Assembly (NCBI RefSeq): GCF_900116015.1
Contig: NZ_FOYH01000007.1
Span: 124,001 to 188,000 of the forward strand
Direction of reading: 5' to 3'
DNA: 64,000 nt
DNA from: Enterobacter sp. kpr-6
GTDB taxonomy: Bacteria; Pseudomonadota; Gammaproteobacteria; Enterobacterales; Enterobacteriaceae
Positions 28,818 through 37,822 of this stretch are shown piece by piece. The notes beneath the pieces were generated by a model. That model did no database searches. It was not told where the DNA came from and saw only the letters and a list, made by a program, of their open reading frames with translations. How positions within the stretch are numbered: position 1 is the stretch's first letter; each line of letters begins with the position of its first letter. The position numbers were made by a program, and so were the translations under genes.

Positions 28818-29959
28818 CCTTCCGTCAGCATCCCCACCTGCAATGTGGCGGCAATGTTGCGTGAAGCGCGATAAATATTGTCGAATGCTCCGCGAAAGGC
28901 TTCTTCCAGCGTGGTAACAGAGGTTAATACGCTAAATACCGCGTCGATGCCGCAGGTGTGCACGACGCCGACGTCGTGCGTCAGGCTGCCCGCGATACCG
29001 ATCACCGGCTTGTGGTATTTCTTGGCCACTGTCGCGATGCCCATCGGCACTTTGCCGTTAATGGTCTGGCTGTCGATGCGGCCTTCGCCGGTCACCACCA
29101 GCGTACAGTCGTGAATATGTTCTTCGAGGTTTAACGCCTCGGTGACAATCTCAATCCCGCTACGTAATTCCGCGCCGAGAAACGCCATCAGTGCCGCGCC
29201 CATACCGCCCGCCGCACCCGAACCCGGTACGTCTTTCACATCCACCCGCAGCGATTTTTTAATCACGCTGGCGTAGTGGGCAAGATTGTTGTCCAGCTCG
29301 ACGATCAGCGCTTCCGTGGCCCCTTTTTGCGGGCCAAATATCCGCGATGCGCCCTTTTCACCGATCAGGGGATTGGTCACGTCGCAGGCCACGCGGATCG
29401 CACACGCTTTCAGACGCGGATCGAGCCCGCTGATATCAATCGTATTAAGCGTGTTCAGGCTACCGCCGCCGTAGCCGATGCTGGTGCCGTTGGCATCGCA
29501 CAGCTTCGCGCCGAGCGCCTGCACCATGCCCGCGCCGCCGTCGTTGGTGGCGCTGCCGCCAATGCCGATAATGATGTTGCGCGCCCCGTGATCCAGCGCA
29601 TGAAGGATCAGCTCGCCGGTCCCGCGCGATGTGGTAATCAACGGATTGCGTAATTCAGGAGGAACCAGTGCCAGCCCGCTGGCCGCCGCCATTTCAATAA
29701 AGGCCGTTTTCCCGTCCCCGGACATCCCCCAGCGCGCGTCAACAGCAGTCCCTAAAGGCCCGGTCACACGGGCGACCTGTTCAGAACCCTGGGTGGCAGC
29801 AATCATCGCCTCAACCGTTCCTTCGCCACCGTCGGCGACAGGGACAGCAACGTAATGCGCTTGCGGAAAGATTTCCCGAAATCCTTTTTCTATCGCCTGG
29901 GCCACTTCTGAGGCGGACAGGCTTTCTTTATAAGAGTCTGGGGCAATGACGATTTTCAT
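28814..29959 (-). CDS. garK: Glycerate 2-kinase GarK
   Basis: GarK phosphorylates D-glycerate to 2-phosphoglycerate, the last step of galactarate/glucarate breakdown. The 381 residues match the family length. The start MKIVIAPDSYKESLSASEVA and the segments VADGGEGTV, GIGGSATNDGGAGM and VTGEGRIDSQT are conserved in type-1 glycerate kinases. It is last of garL-garR-garK. A GC hairpin (CCCGGC at 30020 with GCCGGG near 30037) lies between garR and garK and may adjust relative expression. Confidence 0.96.
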   Translation of the reverse strand: MKIVIAPDSYKESLSASEVAQAIEKGFREIFPQAHYVAVPVADGGEGTVEAMIAATQGSEQVARVTGPLGTAVDARWGMSGDGKTAFIEMAAASGLALVPPELRNPLITTSRGTGELILHALDHGARNIIIGIGGSATNDGGAGMVQALGAKLCDANGTSIGYGGGSLNTLNTIDISGLDPRLKACAIRVACDVTNPLIGEKGASRIFGPQKGATEALIVELDNNLAHYASVIKKSLRVDVKDVPGSGAAGGMGAALMAFLGAELRSGIEIVTEALNLEEHIHDCTLVVTGEGRIDSQTINGKVPMGIATVAKKYHKPVIGIAGSLTHDVGVVHTCGIDAVFSVLTSVTTLEEAFRGAFDNIYRASRNIAATLQVGMLTEG

Positions 29960-30052
29960 AGGGAATAGCCTGTTACGACTTAGCGCCGGAGGGTGTGACT
30001 CACCGGCTCACAGGTTAAGCCCGGCAGCGGGGGGCCGCCGGGTATTACGGTA

Positions 30053-30943
30053 TTAGCGAGTGACTTCGATTTTCGCCAGTTTTTCGTAGTAGCACGCGAT
30101 GGCGCTGTGGTCATCGTTGCCATGCCCGTCGGCACGCAGCGCCTGCATCATTTCCATCACCGCCGCGGTCAGCGGCAGTTGCGCGCCGACGCCGTGAGAG
30201 GTGTCCAGCGCGTTCGCCAGATCTTTAATATGCAGATCGATGCGGAAGCCCGGCTTGAAGTTACGATCCATCACCATCGGCGCTTTCGCTTCCAGCACGG
30301 TGCTGCCTGCCAGACCGCCACGGATCGCCTGGAACACCAGATCCGGGTTCACACCGGCTTTGGTCGCCAGGGTCAGCGCTTCAGACATGGCGGCAATATT
30401 CAGGGCCACAATTACCTGGTTTGCCAGTTTGGTCACGTTGCCCGCACCGATTTCACCGGTATGAACAACCGAGCCTGCCATCGCTTTCATCAGGTCGTAG
30501 TATTTGTCGAAGACCGCTTTGTCACCGCCCACCATCACAGAGAGGGTGCCGTCGATCGCTTTCGGTTCGCCGCCGCTGACCGGCGCGTCGAGCATCTCCA
30601 CGCCTTTCGCTTTCAGCGCCTCGCTGATTTCACGGCTCGCCAGCGGTGCAATTGAACTCATGTCGATAAGCACTGTGCCAGGCTTCGCGCCTTCGATGAT
30701 GCCGCCTTCGCCCAGCGCCACTTCTTTCACGTGCGGGGAGTTCGGCAGCATGGTGATGATGACATCACACTGTTCCGCCGCTTCTTTTGCGGTTGCAGCA
30801 GTTTCCGCACCCGCGGCAATCACTTCAGCCACAGCCTGCGCATTACGGTCAACCACCACCAATGAGTAACCTGCTTTAATGAGGTTCTTACTCATTGGTT
30901 TACCCATAATACCAAGGCCAATAAAACCAACTTTCATCGTCAT
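30053..30943 (-). CDS. garR: Tartronate semialdehyde reductase GarR
   Basis: GarR reduces tartronate semialdehyde to D-glycerate with NAD(P)H. The 296-residue beta-hydroxyacid dehydrogenase has GFIGLGIMGKPM at the Rossmann start, the substrate motif DAPVSGGEPKAIDGTL, and GNVTKLANQ with the catalytic lysine near 170. The start at 30943 (MTMKVG) has GAGAGACG at good spacing; the ATG two codons later is the alternative. Second gene of the gar operon, 31 bases after garL. Confidence 0.96.
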   Translation of the reverse strand: MTMKVGFIGLGIMGKPMSKNLIKAGYSLVVVDRNAQAVAEVIAAGAETAATAKEAAEQCDVIITMLPNSPHVKEVALGEGGIIEGAKPGTVLIDMSSIAPLASREISEALKAKGVEMLDAPVSGGEPKAIDGTLSVMVGGDKAVFDKYYDLMKAMAGSVVHTGEIGAGNVTKLANQVIVALNIAAMSEALTLATKAGVNPDLVFQAIRGGLAGSTVLEAKAPMVMDRNFKPGFRIDLHIKDLANALDTSHGVGAQLPLTAAVMEMMQALRADGHGNDDHSAIACYYEKLAKIEVTR

Positions 30944-30974
30944 AATTACGTCTCTCTTTTAATATCGGTGGTCG

Positions 30975-31745
30975 TTATTTTTTAAAGGAATCGGCTAATT
31001 TCTGCGTACCGGCGCGGAATACGCCCAGATCGCTGCCAACGGCAACCACGGTCGCGCCCCACTCCAGGTAACGCCGAGCGTCGGCTTCAACCGGGGCCAG
31101 GATCCCGCTCGGTTTACCGTGCGCTTTGGCACGGGCAAAAATGTGCTGGATGGTACGCTGCACTTCCGGGTGCGCGGCGTTGCCGAGATAACCGAGGCTT
31201 GCAGCCAGATCGCTTGGCCCGACAAAAACCGCATCGATGCCGTCGGTCGAGAGGATCGCATCAAGGTTATCCACGCCCGCCTGGCTTTCGATCTGCACAA
31301 GAATTGAGATGTTTTTGTTGGACTGAGCAAAGTAGTCAGGCACGGTGCCGAACATGTTAGCGCGATGGGAAACCGACACCCCGCGGATGCCTTCCGGCGG
31401 ATAGCGGGTGGATGCCACGGCCAGCACCGCTTCTTCTTCGGTTTCAACAAACGGGATCAGGAAGTTATAGAAGCCGATATCCAGCAGGCGCTTAATCACC
31501 ACCGGATCGTTGGTCGGCACACGCACAACCGGTGCGCTGGGGCTGCCCTTAAGCGCCATCAGCTGTGGCACAAACGTAGTGATGTCGTTAGGCGCGTGTT
31601 CACCGTCCAGCAGCAGCCAGTCAAAACCGGCGAGGCCCAGCACTTCAGTCGTGATCGGGTTTGCCAGCGCTGACCAGCAGCCAATCTGGATTTGCTGTGC
31701 CGCCAGCGCAGCTTTGAACGTGTTCGGAAAAATCGTGTTATTCAT
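30975..31745 (-). CDS. garL: 5-keto-4-deoxy-D-glucarate aldolase GarL
   Basis: GarL splits 5-keto-4-deoxy-D-glucarate into pyruvate and tartronate semialdehyde; it is a Mg2+-dependent class II aldolase of the HpcH/HpaI family. The 256 residues equal E. coli. [36 protein letters not shown] and VQIESQAG are the conserved phosphate- and metal-site segments. ATG at 31745 is chosen over the GTG one codon upstream. It is the first gene of the operon because garP, which precedes garL in E. coli, is absent. Confidence 0.96.
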   Translation of the reverse strand: MNNTIFPNTFKAALAAQQIQIGCWSALANPITTEVLGLAGFDWLLLDGEHAPNDITTFVPQLMALKGSPSAPVVRVPTNDPVVIKRLLDIGFYNFLIPFVETEEEAVLAVASTRYPPEGIRGVSVSHRANMFGTVPDYFAQSNKNISILVQIESQAGVDNLDAILSTDGIDAVFVGPSDLAASLGYLGNAAHPEVQRTIQHIFARAKAHGKPSGILAPVEADARRYLEWGATVVAVGSDLGVFRAGTQKLADSFKK

Positions 31746-32220
31746 CACATATACCTTGAATTAACCGTTGCTTAAACCTTCAGTCCCATACGTTATCAGA
31801 GCTGAGCAGCCATTTATTTATCTTCTGACCTGACGCCAGCGCCGGGTTATATCACTTAAACATGACGCAGATAATTAATGGATATAATGAAGCGCGTTAA
31901 ACGCATCCGATACAATTAAATTGGGGATCAGTATAATCACGCCGCAGGCATGATGCATTGTTGCTTTGCTCAAGATAATCGGGGAAGGCATCTGATAACT
32001 TGAGCATATGCACAAGAGACTGGGCGGTAATGCACAGATTTATAGATTGCCCGCCTTGCGGGGCCTGCAACCGCAAAAAGGAGTGATCTGCATCACGTTT
32101 CGCCAACCAAACTCCTGACATGCTTTATTCCATTGCAACGCTTTTTAATTGCCAATAATTAGAAATCCACTTTTTATTTAATACTTTTCGTCATCTAAAT
32201 TGGTTGGAGAATACTGGACA
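31746..32220. promoter_or_regulatory. garL-garD divergent control region
   Basis: A 475-base gap with no gene; in K-12 the transporter gene garP belongs on the garL side. A good CRP-like site is at 32079-32100, and AT-rich sequence just before garD presumably holds its promoter. I cannot name a CdaR site with confidence. No remnant of garP was recognised in any frame. Confidence 0.6.
32079..32100. promoter_or_regulatory. Candidate CRP site upstream of garD
   Basis: AGTGA at 32082 and TCACG at 32093 flank six bases; the core GTGATCTGCATCAC is close to the CRP consensus. It is about 120 bases from the garD start. Confidence 0.6.
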
Positions 32221-33792
32221 ATGGCCGATATCGAAATCAGACAATATTCGCCGGCAGCGTTTTATATTAAAGTGCATGACACTGATAACGTCGCGATTAT
32301 TGTTAATGACAATGGCTTAAAAGCGGGGACGCGCTTCCCGGACGGCCTTGAACTCATTGAACACATTCCCCAGGGCCATAAGGTGGCGCTGGTGGATATC
32401 CCGATCCATGGCGAAGTCGTGCGTTACGGTGAAGTGATCGGCTACGCGGTTCGCGACATCGCGCGCGGGAGCTGGATTGACGAGTCTACCGTATCACTGC
32501 CGGAAGCCCCGCCGCTTAACACCCTGCCACTGGCGACCAAAGTGCCAGAGCCGCTGCCACCGCTCGAAGGGTACACCTTCGAAGGCTATCGCAATGCCGA
32601 TGGCAGCGTCGGCACCAAGAACCTGCTCGGCCTCACCACCAGCGTGCACTGCGTGGCGGGCGTGGTCGATTACGTGGTGAAAATCATCGAGCGCGATCTG
32701 CTGCCTAAATACCCGAACGTGGACGGCGTGGTGGGGTTAAACCACCTCTACGGCTGCGGCGTGGCGATTAACGCCCCGGCGGCAGTGGTGCCGATCCGCA
32801 CTATTCATAACATCGCGCTGAACCCCAATTTTGGCGGCGAAGTGATGGTCATCGGCCTCGGCTGTGAAAAACTCCAGCCGGAGAAACTGCTCCAGGGCAC
32901 CGAGGACGTGCAGGCCATTGCGGTAGATGATGCGAGCATTGTGCGTTTGCAGGATGAACATCACGTCGGCTTCCGCTCGATGGTGGACGACATTCTTCAG
33001 GTGGCAGAACGTCATCTGATCAAACTGAACCAACGTAAACGTGAAACCTGCCCGGCCTCGGAACTGGTCGTCGGCATGCAGTGCGGCGGCAGCGATGCGT
33101 TTTCCGGCGTGACCGCTAACCCGGCGGTGGGTTACGCCTCCGACCTGCTGATCCGCTGCGGCGGCACGGTGATGTTCTCGGAAGTAACCGAAGTGCGCGA
33201 CGCGATCCATCTGCTGACGCCGCGCGCCATCAACGAAGAAGTGGGCAAGCGCCTGCTCGAAGAGATGGCCTGGTACGATAACTATCTGGACATGGGCAAA
33301 ACCGACCGCAGCGCCAACCCCTCGCCGGGCAACAAAAAAGGCGGCCTGGCAAACGTGGTGGAAAAAGCGCTCGGCTCGATTGCCAAATCCGGTAAAAGCG
33401 CCATTTCCGAAGTGTTGTCACCGGGTCAACGCCCGACCAAACGCGGCCTGATTTACGCCGCTACCCCGGCCAGCGACTTTGTGTGCGGCACCCAGCAGGT
33501 GGCTTCCGGCATTACGGTGCAGGTCTTCACCACCGGGCGCGGCACGCCGTACGGCCTGATGGCGGTACCGGTGATCAAGATGGCGACGCGTACCGAACTG
33601 GCAAACCGCTGGTACGATTTAATGGACATCAACGCCGGTACTATCGCCACCGGCGAGGAAAGCATCGAGGATGTGGGCTGGAAACTGTTCCACTTCATTC
33701 TGGATGTCGCCAGCGGCCGCAAGAAAACCTTCTCGGATCAGTGGGGGCTGCACAACCAACTGGCGGTGTTTAACCCGGCTCCGGTGACGTGA
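32221..33792 (+). CDS. garD: Galactarate dehydratase (L-threo-forming)
   Basis: GarD dehydrates galactarate to 5-keto-4-deoxyglucarate using iron. The 523 residues equal E. coli. It has the UxaA-family layout: SAF-like domain (1-100), central dehydratase domain (from [19 protein letters not shown]) and C-terminal domain, with conserved [19 protein letters not shown] and [13 protein letters not shown] at 32221 is preferred over an upstream in-frame start at 32200; TTGGTTGGAG supplies the ribosome site. It is divergent from garLRK and monocistronic. Confidence 0.97.
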   Translation: MADIEIRQYSPAAFYIKVHDTDNVAIIVNDNGLKAGTRFPDGLELIEHIPQGHKVALVDIPIHGEVVRYGEVIGYAVRDIARGSWIDESTVSLPEAPPLNTLPLATKVPEPLPPLEGYTFEGYRNADGSVGTKNLLGLTTSVHCVAGVVDYVVKIIERDLLPKYPNVDGVVGLNHLYGCGVAINAPAAVVPIRTIHNIALNPNFGGEVMVIGLGCEKLQPEKLLQGTEDVQAIAVDDASIVRLQDEHHVGFRSMVDDILQVAERHLIKLNQRKRETCPASELVVGMQCGGSDAFSGVTANPAVGYASDLLIRCGGTVMFSEVTEVRDAIHLLTPRAINEEVGKRLLEEMAWYDNYLDMGKTDRSANPSPGNKKGGLANVVEKALGSIAKSGKSAISEVLSPGQRPTKRGLIYAATPASDFVCGTQQVASGITVQVFTTGRGTPYGLMAVPVIKMATRTELANRWYDLMDINAGTIATGEESIEDVGWKLFHFILDVASGRKKTFSDQWGLHNQLAVFNPAPVT

Positions 33793-33806
33793 TCATGGTT
33801 AAATAT

Positions 33807-33831
33807 AAAAGGGGCTAAGGCCCCTTTTTTT
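33807..33831 (+). terminator. Terminator after garD
   Basis: AAAAGGGGC-TAAG-GCCCCTTTTTTT, a textbook intrinsic terminator. Confidence 0.92.
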
Positions 33832-33870
33832 GTCTGAGTGAAGCGTCGTTCTCTGACTGCTCATCGCCGG

Positions 33871-34140
33871 TTATTTTTTGCGGAACAGAAAAGTGGTAAT
33901 CGCCGTTAGCACCCCGATCAGAGGCATGGCGATCGCCCCGGCCAGAAAATTATGGTGGTCTATCTGGTTATTTCTGCGGATATCAGCAAAACGGGCAAGT
34001 GCACTTTTCTCACTCATTGCACTGACTTCTTCAAATTGTTTTTTATACCCTTGCTGAGTTAATTGCGCGGCGCGGTCTACATCTGATCTTTCCAGCGCAA
34101 TAGTTTGCTTACCCTTTTGAAAAAAGCAGTAATCCGGCAT
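33871..34140 (-). CDS. Small membrane protein of unknown function
   Basis: An 89-residue protein, not recognised. A soluble, charged N-terminal part (including a QLTQQGYKKQFEEVSAMSEKSALARF helix) is followed by one hydrophobic helix at about 66-86 and a basic end (FLFRKK), so it looks C-terminally anchored with the N-terminus in the cytoplasm. A good ribosome site (GGGAGCACTC) supports it as real. It is in the garD-agaR slot that varies between enterobacteria and is more AT-rich than its neighbours. Confidence 0.6.
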   Translation of the reverse strand: MPDYCFFQKGKQTIALERSDVDRAAQLTQQGYKKQFEEVSAMSEKSALARFADIRRNNQIDHHNFLAGAIAMPLIGVLTAITTFLFRKK

Positions 34141-34343
34141 TGAGTGCTCCCTGTTGAGAACGGTATTTTTAAATCAATATATCCTATTTTGATACCGTTG
34201 CCATACATTTTCCTGCCCGAAAGCCTGTGTGATTTAAATCAATGTCGATGATTTTACTCAATAAAAAATAACAAAAAAGACTAAAGATTTTTCTTATCTG
34301 TCCGTTGTAGGTTATGGCATTTTTAATTAAGGGATTAGAACTC

Positions 34344-35021
34344 ATGATGAATAAATTATTAATAACAGGTGCACTGTCTTTAACATTTCTGACAGGTTGT
34401 GCCGGGAACCTCGATTCTCATAAAGTGCGGGCCGATAACGGTAGCACGCTGGATGTTGCCACTATCTTTGCACCAGCAGATATGAACAATAATCGCTATG
34501 CGGATCCGAAATTGCGTGAAGTATCCCCGGCGCATTCCAGTGCCGGGATGGGGCTGGCGGTATTAGGTGCTGCCCTTGGCGGGGGGATCAGTAGCGGTGC
34601 ATTTGATAAAGATAGCTATAAAGGCTCGTCCATTGAATCCATGCCAGAGCCTACCGCGCGTTATTTAGGGCCAAAAGCCGAAGTCAAAATCCGCGACTGG
34701 CTCAACAAAAATGGTAACGGGCATGCTTACACACAACCGCTGTTTATTGCAGCCGCTCAGTGGTCGCTCGTCTATACCGACATGTCAGCCAGCAACAGCA
34801 ATTACGATTTAACCTACCGCGTGAAATTCTATAAACGTCAGGAAGGTGGAAACATGCTGAGTGCCTATGTGGTGTCAGAATGTGCCCCGACACATGCAAC
34901 AGCACAACTGAGCGACTGGAAAGCTAACGGCTACGCGAAGGTCACCCAGGAAACGCAAAAAATGATGGATGCATGTCTGCTTGAACTGGAAAATCAGCTG
35001 CCTCGATTGCTGAAAAAATAG
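34344..35021 (+). CDS. Putative lipoprotein of unknown function
   Basis: A 225-residue predicted lipoprotein. The signal peptide ends in the lipobox FLTGC with Cys19, followed by Ala and Gly, so outer-membrane sorting is likely. A glycine-rich stretch (MGLAVLGAALGGGISSGAF, about 66-84) may contact membrane. The mature region has no recognised family; a VSECAP…DACLLELE pair of cysteines could form a disulfide. The ATG at 34344 has AAGGGATTAG upstream. Monocistronic, divergent from the 89-residue gene. Confidence 0.7.
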   Translation: MMNKLLITGALSLTFLTGCAGNLDSHKVRADNGSTLDVATIFAPADMNNNRYADPKLREVSPAHSSAGMGLAVLGAALGGGISSGAFDKDSYKGSSIESMPEPTARYLGPKAEVKIRDWLNKNGNGHAYTQPLFIAAAQWSLVYTDMSASNSNYDLTYRVKFYKRQEGGNMLSAYVVSECAPTHATAQLSDWKANGYAKVTQETQKMMDACLLELENQLPRLLKK

Positions 35022-35042
35022 CTATCCACACTGCCTGATAGC

Positions 35043-35071
35043 ACCGGCGGGCCTGTAGCAAGCTCGCCGGT
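35043..35071 (+). terminator. Hairpin after the lipoprotein gene
   Basis: ACCGGCGGGC and GCTCGCCGGT form a stem between the convergent lipoprotein and reductase genes; it is followed by TGTAACTCTT. Confidence 0.6.
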
Positions 35072-35079
35072 TGTAACTC

Positions 35080-36087
35080 TTATGAAGACGAGAGGTCCAG
35101 AAGCTCTCCCCCCTCCTGCGCCAGACGCGCCAGGTAGTGTGACGCATCCAGAATCTGATAAGGGAAGTACAGACCAGGTGCGACCGGCGGCTTTCCATCC
35201 AGCCCGATTAACCGTTCCAGAAGCAATGCTATCCCCATTCCCGTAAGGGGTGCCGCGCCGCCCGGATGCACTACCGCATGTCGGGTCTGGAGTGCCTGCC
35301 CTGAGTGGTCCAGGCCTGCAATCTCAAGGATGATCTCCGTCGAGAAATTCCCCCCTTTGCGTCGGCTTGAGCTGATGCCCATGCCCAGATTGAACTGTAC
35401 GCTGGTTGCCCCCGTTGCCGATGCCAGCCCAACCACATCGATCGATGAAAATCCCGTGGCTGTAATTTCGCTTCCATCAAGCGCTGAGAACACGGCTTTT
35501 GCCTCATCGCCCTCGCGCCAGATGTAATCTCCATCCCGGCGCGTAAGTGCCGCTGGCAACAGATGATTCAGGTGTTCGAAATCCGCAGCGACGGCAGGAC
35601 CGCCGACATCTTTTTCATCCACCAGCGCGCCCATACGGATTTCATGCACCTGACTGAATGCGTGGGACAGATGGAGTGCAGGCACTGTCGTGGCACCGAC
35701 CAGCCACTCATATCCGAGAACAATCGCTGATGCCTCCGGCGACTGCATAAAGCTGGCGATCTCCGGGGCGATTTCGAATATGCCTGAAGAGATGCTCAGA
35801 TACGGCACACCGCGCGATTGCGCAAAGCGGAGTGCGGCGAGTGAGCGGTCATGGTAGAGGACAACCACTGCACTGATTTTCTGCTCACCGAGGCCCAGAT
35901 CCGCAGAGGTTGTGTCGATCTGTATCCCCTGGGCGCCCTTAAATTCAGCCGCAGCATTCTGCGCTTTCGTCAGATCGCGACCGCCTATCAGCAGAGGCAG
36001 ATCGGGGTACGTCGCCTTCAGTGCACGGGCTGCCTGATGCCCAATCGCACCGGAGCCGCCAAGCAGTAATACAGGATCAAAAGACAT
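35080..36087 (-). CDS. Saccharopine-dehydrogenase-like NAD(P)-binding protein
   Basis: A 335-residue oxidoreductase-like protein. The Rossmann N-terminus reads PVLLLGGSGAIGHQAARALK, and the rest resembles saccharopine-dehydrogenase/trans-acting-enoyl-reductase-like proteins without matching a named enzyme. Substrate unknown. AAGGAACCTTACTT precedes the ATG. It is divergently arranged with a TetR regulator across a 99-base region that holds two matching CTAC-N5-GTAG sites, so it is the probable target of that regulator. A detoxification or secondary role is inferred, not shown. Confidence 0.72.
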   Translation of the reverse strand: MSFDPVLLLGGSGAIGHQAARALKATYPDLPLLIGGRDLTKAQNAAAEFKGAQGIQIDTTSADLGLGEQKISAVVVLYHDRSLAALRFAQSRGVPYLSISSGIFEIAPEIASFMQSPEASAIVLGYEWLVGATTVPALHLSHAFSQVHEIRMGALVDEKDVGGPAVAADFEHLNHLLPAALTRRDGDYIWREGDEAKAVFSALDGSEITATGFSSIDVVGLASATGATSVQFNLGMGISSSRRKGGNFSTEIILEIAGLDHSGQALQTRHAVVHPGGAAPLTGMGIALLLERLIGLDGKPPVAPGLYFPYQILDASHYLARLAQEGGELLDLSSS

Positions 36088-36115
36088 AAGTAAGGTTCCT
36101 TATTTGCGTGATAAG

Positions 36116-36169
36116 CTACCATTAGTAGGAAAGATAGCACCGAAGATAACAGAAAGCTACTTTTGGTAG
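36116..36169. promoter_or_regulatory. Two candidate TetR operators
   Basis: AAGCTACCATTAGTAGGA and AAGCTACTTTTGGTAGGT are near-identical; each contains CTAC-N5-GTAG (36116-36128 and 36157-36169). They are 41 bases apart, one near each divergent gene start. Confidence 0.6.
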
Positions 36170-36186
36170 GTTTAATAAAGAGAGAT

Positions 36187-36804
36187 ATGAAAAAAGAACT
36201 CCCCCCGGCATCCGGTCCTGCTACGCGCAGCAGGTTAACGAAGGCAGAGCGGCGTATGCAGTTACTCCACACCGCACTTCTGATTGTTCAGGAAGAAAAC
36301 GCAGATCGTCTGACGCTCGGACACCTCGCCGTGCAGGCAGGTGTTTCCAAGCCCGTGGTATATGACCACTTCCCTACCCGCTCGGCGTTACTGATCGCCC
36401 TGTACAGGTGGATTGATATGGAGCGGGTCAGGGCATTCGCTGAGGCGATGGCCACCACCCTCAGAAGTGCGGAGGAAACGATACAGTTGCTCGCGAGCAC
36501 CTATATCCGCTGCGCCGCAGACAATACAGACGTATTTCACGCCGTTGGTGCGGCACTGGCGGGCAGCGAAGAGAAGTCCGCGGTCTTTCAGGAACTTCTG
36601 GATAATTGCGTCGCGATGTTCATATCGGTCCTGACACCCTACGTAAAAATGTCACCCCTCTCCCTGCAACAATGCTGCATCGGCATCGTTGGCGCAGGAG
36701 AAGCGCTGTCCGCCGCGCTCGTCCGTGGACAACTGAATGAGAATGAAGCCATTACCTCTTTCGCCTTACTGATCCGGGGAGCGGTTCAGGTAAGCGAAAG
36801 CTGA
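36187..36804 (+). CDS. TetR-family transcriptional regulator
   Basis: A 205-residue TetR repressor. The helix-turn-helix lies at about residues 38-60 (LTLGHLAVQAGVSKPVVYDHFPTRSALLIAL). The C-terminal domain is unlike any named member I recognise. ATG at 36187 with AAAGAGAG upstream is chosen over a TTG at 36163 that would place the start inside a putative operator. Divergent arrangement with the reductase gene suggests it controls that gene and itself. Confidence 0.85.
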   Translation: MKKELPPASGPATRSRLTKAERRMQLLHTALLIVQEENADRLTLGHLAVQAGVSKPVVYDHFPTRSALLIALYRWIDMERVRAFAEAMATTLRSAEETIQLLASTYIRCAADNTDVFHAVGAALAGSEEKSAVFQELLDNCVAMFISVLTPYVKMSPLSLQQCCIGIVGAGEALSAALVRGQLNENEAITSFALLIRGAVQVSES

Positions 36805-36875
36805 GAGGCGTTAAGAGGGGACCTGGCTAGAATTGTATTCTGATTAACCAGCCTTTAGTGATGAAGGAGAACACC

Positions 36876-37766
36876 ATGTCTGACCGTTCTGCGATTGCCC
36901 TGCTTGGCCCCGGCGCTATCGGTACGACCATCGCCGCAGCACTGCATGAAGCTGGCCGCACGCCCGTGCTTTGCGGGCGCACCGCGCATCCGCAGTTAAT
37001 TCTGCGTCACGATGAGGGAGAAGTTACCGTGCCAGGCCCGGTACTGAACAAGGCGGCGTCTCTCAGTCAACCGTGCGATCTGGTGTTTGTGGCGGTGAAA
37101 ACCACGCAGGACGCGGACAGCGCCGACTGGCTGGCCACCCTGTGCGATGAAAATACGGTGGTGTGCGCCCTGCAAAACGGCGTGGAGCAGAAAACCCAAC
37201 TGGAGCCGTATGTGAATGGCGCGACGGTGGTGCCGTCGGTGGTGTGGTTCCCGGCCCAGCGCGAGCCGGATGCTTCTGTCTGGCTGCGCGGCCAGCCGCG
37301 TCTGACGCTGCCGGATACGCCGCAGGCACAACGCATCGTTGATGCACTGAGCGGCACCCGCTGCGCGGTTGAACTTGCTGATGATTTCCTCTCCACGGCC
37401 TGGCGCAAACTGCTACAGAACGCGGTGGCCGGGCTGATGGTGCTATCTAATCGCCGTGCCGGGATGTTTTCACGTACCGATATTACGGAACTGGCGCTGG
37501 CTTATCTGCGCGAGTGTCTGGCGGTAGCCCGTGCGGAAGGTGCGCGACTGAGTGATGCGGTGCCGCAGGAGATCGTGGACGGTTTTCACCGCGCCCCGGC
37601 GGATTTAGGCACCTCGATCCTCGCCGACCGCCAGGCTAATCGCCCGCTGGAGTGGGATATCCGCAACGGCGTGATACAGCGTTACGGTCGCGCGCACGCT
37701 ATCCCGACGCCGATCAGTGACGTGCTGGTTCCGTTGCTGGCAGCCGGGAGCGATGGGCCAGGGTAA
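36876..37766 (+). CDS. Ketopantoate reductase-like (PanE/ApbA family) protein
   Basis: A 296-residue protein of the 2-dehydropantoate 2-reductase family. It shows the Rossmann start IALLGPGAIGTTIAAALHEAG, the middle FVAVKTTQ and NGVEQ segments, and the C-terminal WRKLLQNAVAGLMVLSNRRAG with the family lysine, then the LEWDIRNGVI motif. Whether it serves pantothenate synthesis is doubtful; true panE is elsewhere in E. coli, so this is likely a paralogue with another keto-acid substrate. AAGGAG six bases before ATG 36876 fixes the start. Confidence 0.85.
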   Translation: MSDRSAIALLGPGAIGTTIAAALHEAGRTPVLCGRTAHPQLILRHDEGEVTVPGPVLNKAASLSQPCDLVFVAVKTTQDADSADWLATLCDENTVVCALQNGVEQKTQLEPYVNGATVVPSVVWFPAQREPDASVWLRGQPRLTLPDTPQAQRIVDALSGTRCAVELADDFLSTAWRKLLQNAVAGLMVLSNRRAGMFSRTDITELALAYLRECLAVARAEGARLSDAVPQEIVDGFHRAPADLGTSILADRQANRPLEWDIRNGVIQRYGRAHAIPTPISDVLVPLLAAGSDGPG

Positions 37767-37778
37767 TTCCTGATAACC

Positions 37779-37812
37779 GCCCGGCGGCACAAATATCACG
37801 CCGCCGGGCTAT
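37779..37812. terminator. Convergent hairpin between the PanE-like gene and agaR
   Basis: CCCGGCGGC and GCCGCCGGG flank a short AAATATCA-type loop; it can serve both converging genes. Confidence 0.6.
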
Positions 37813-37822
37813 AACTGCGGTT

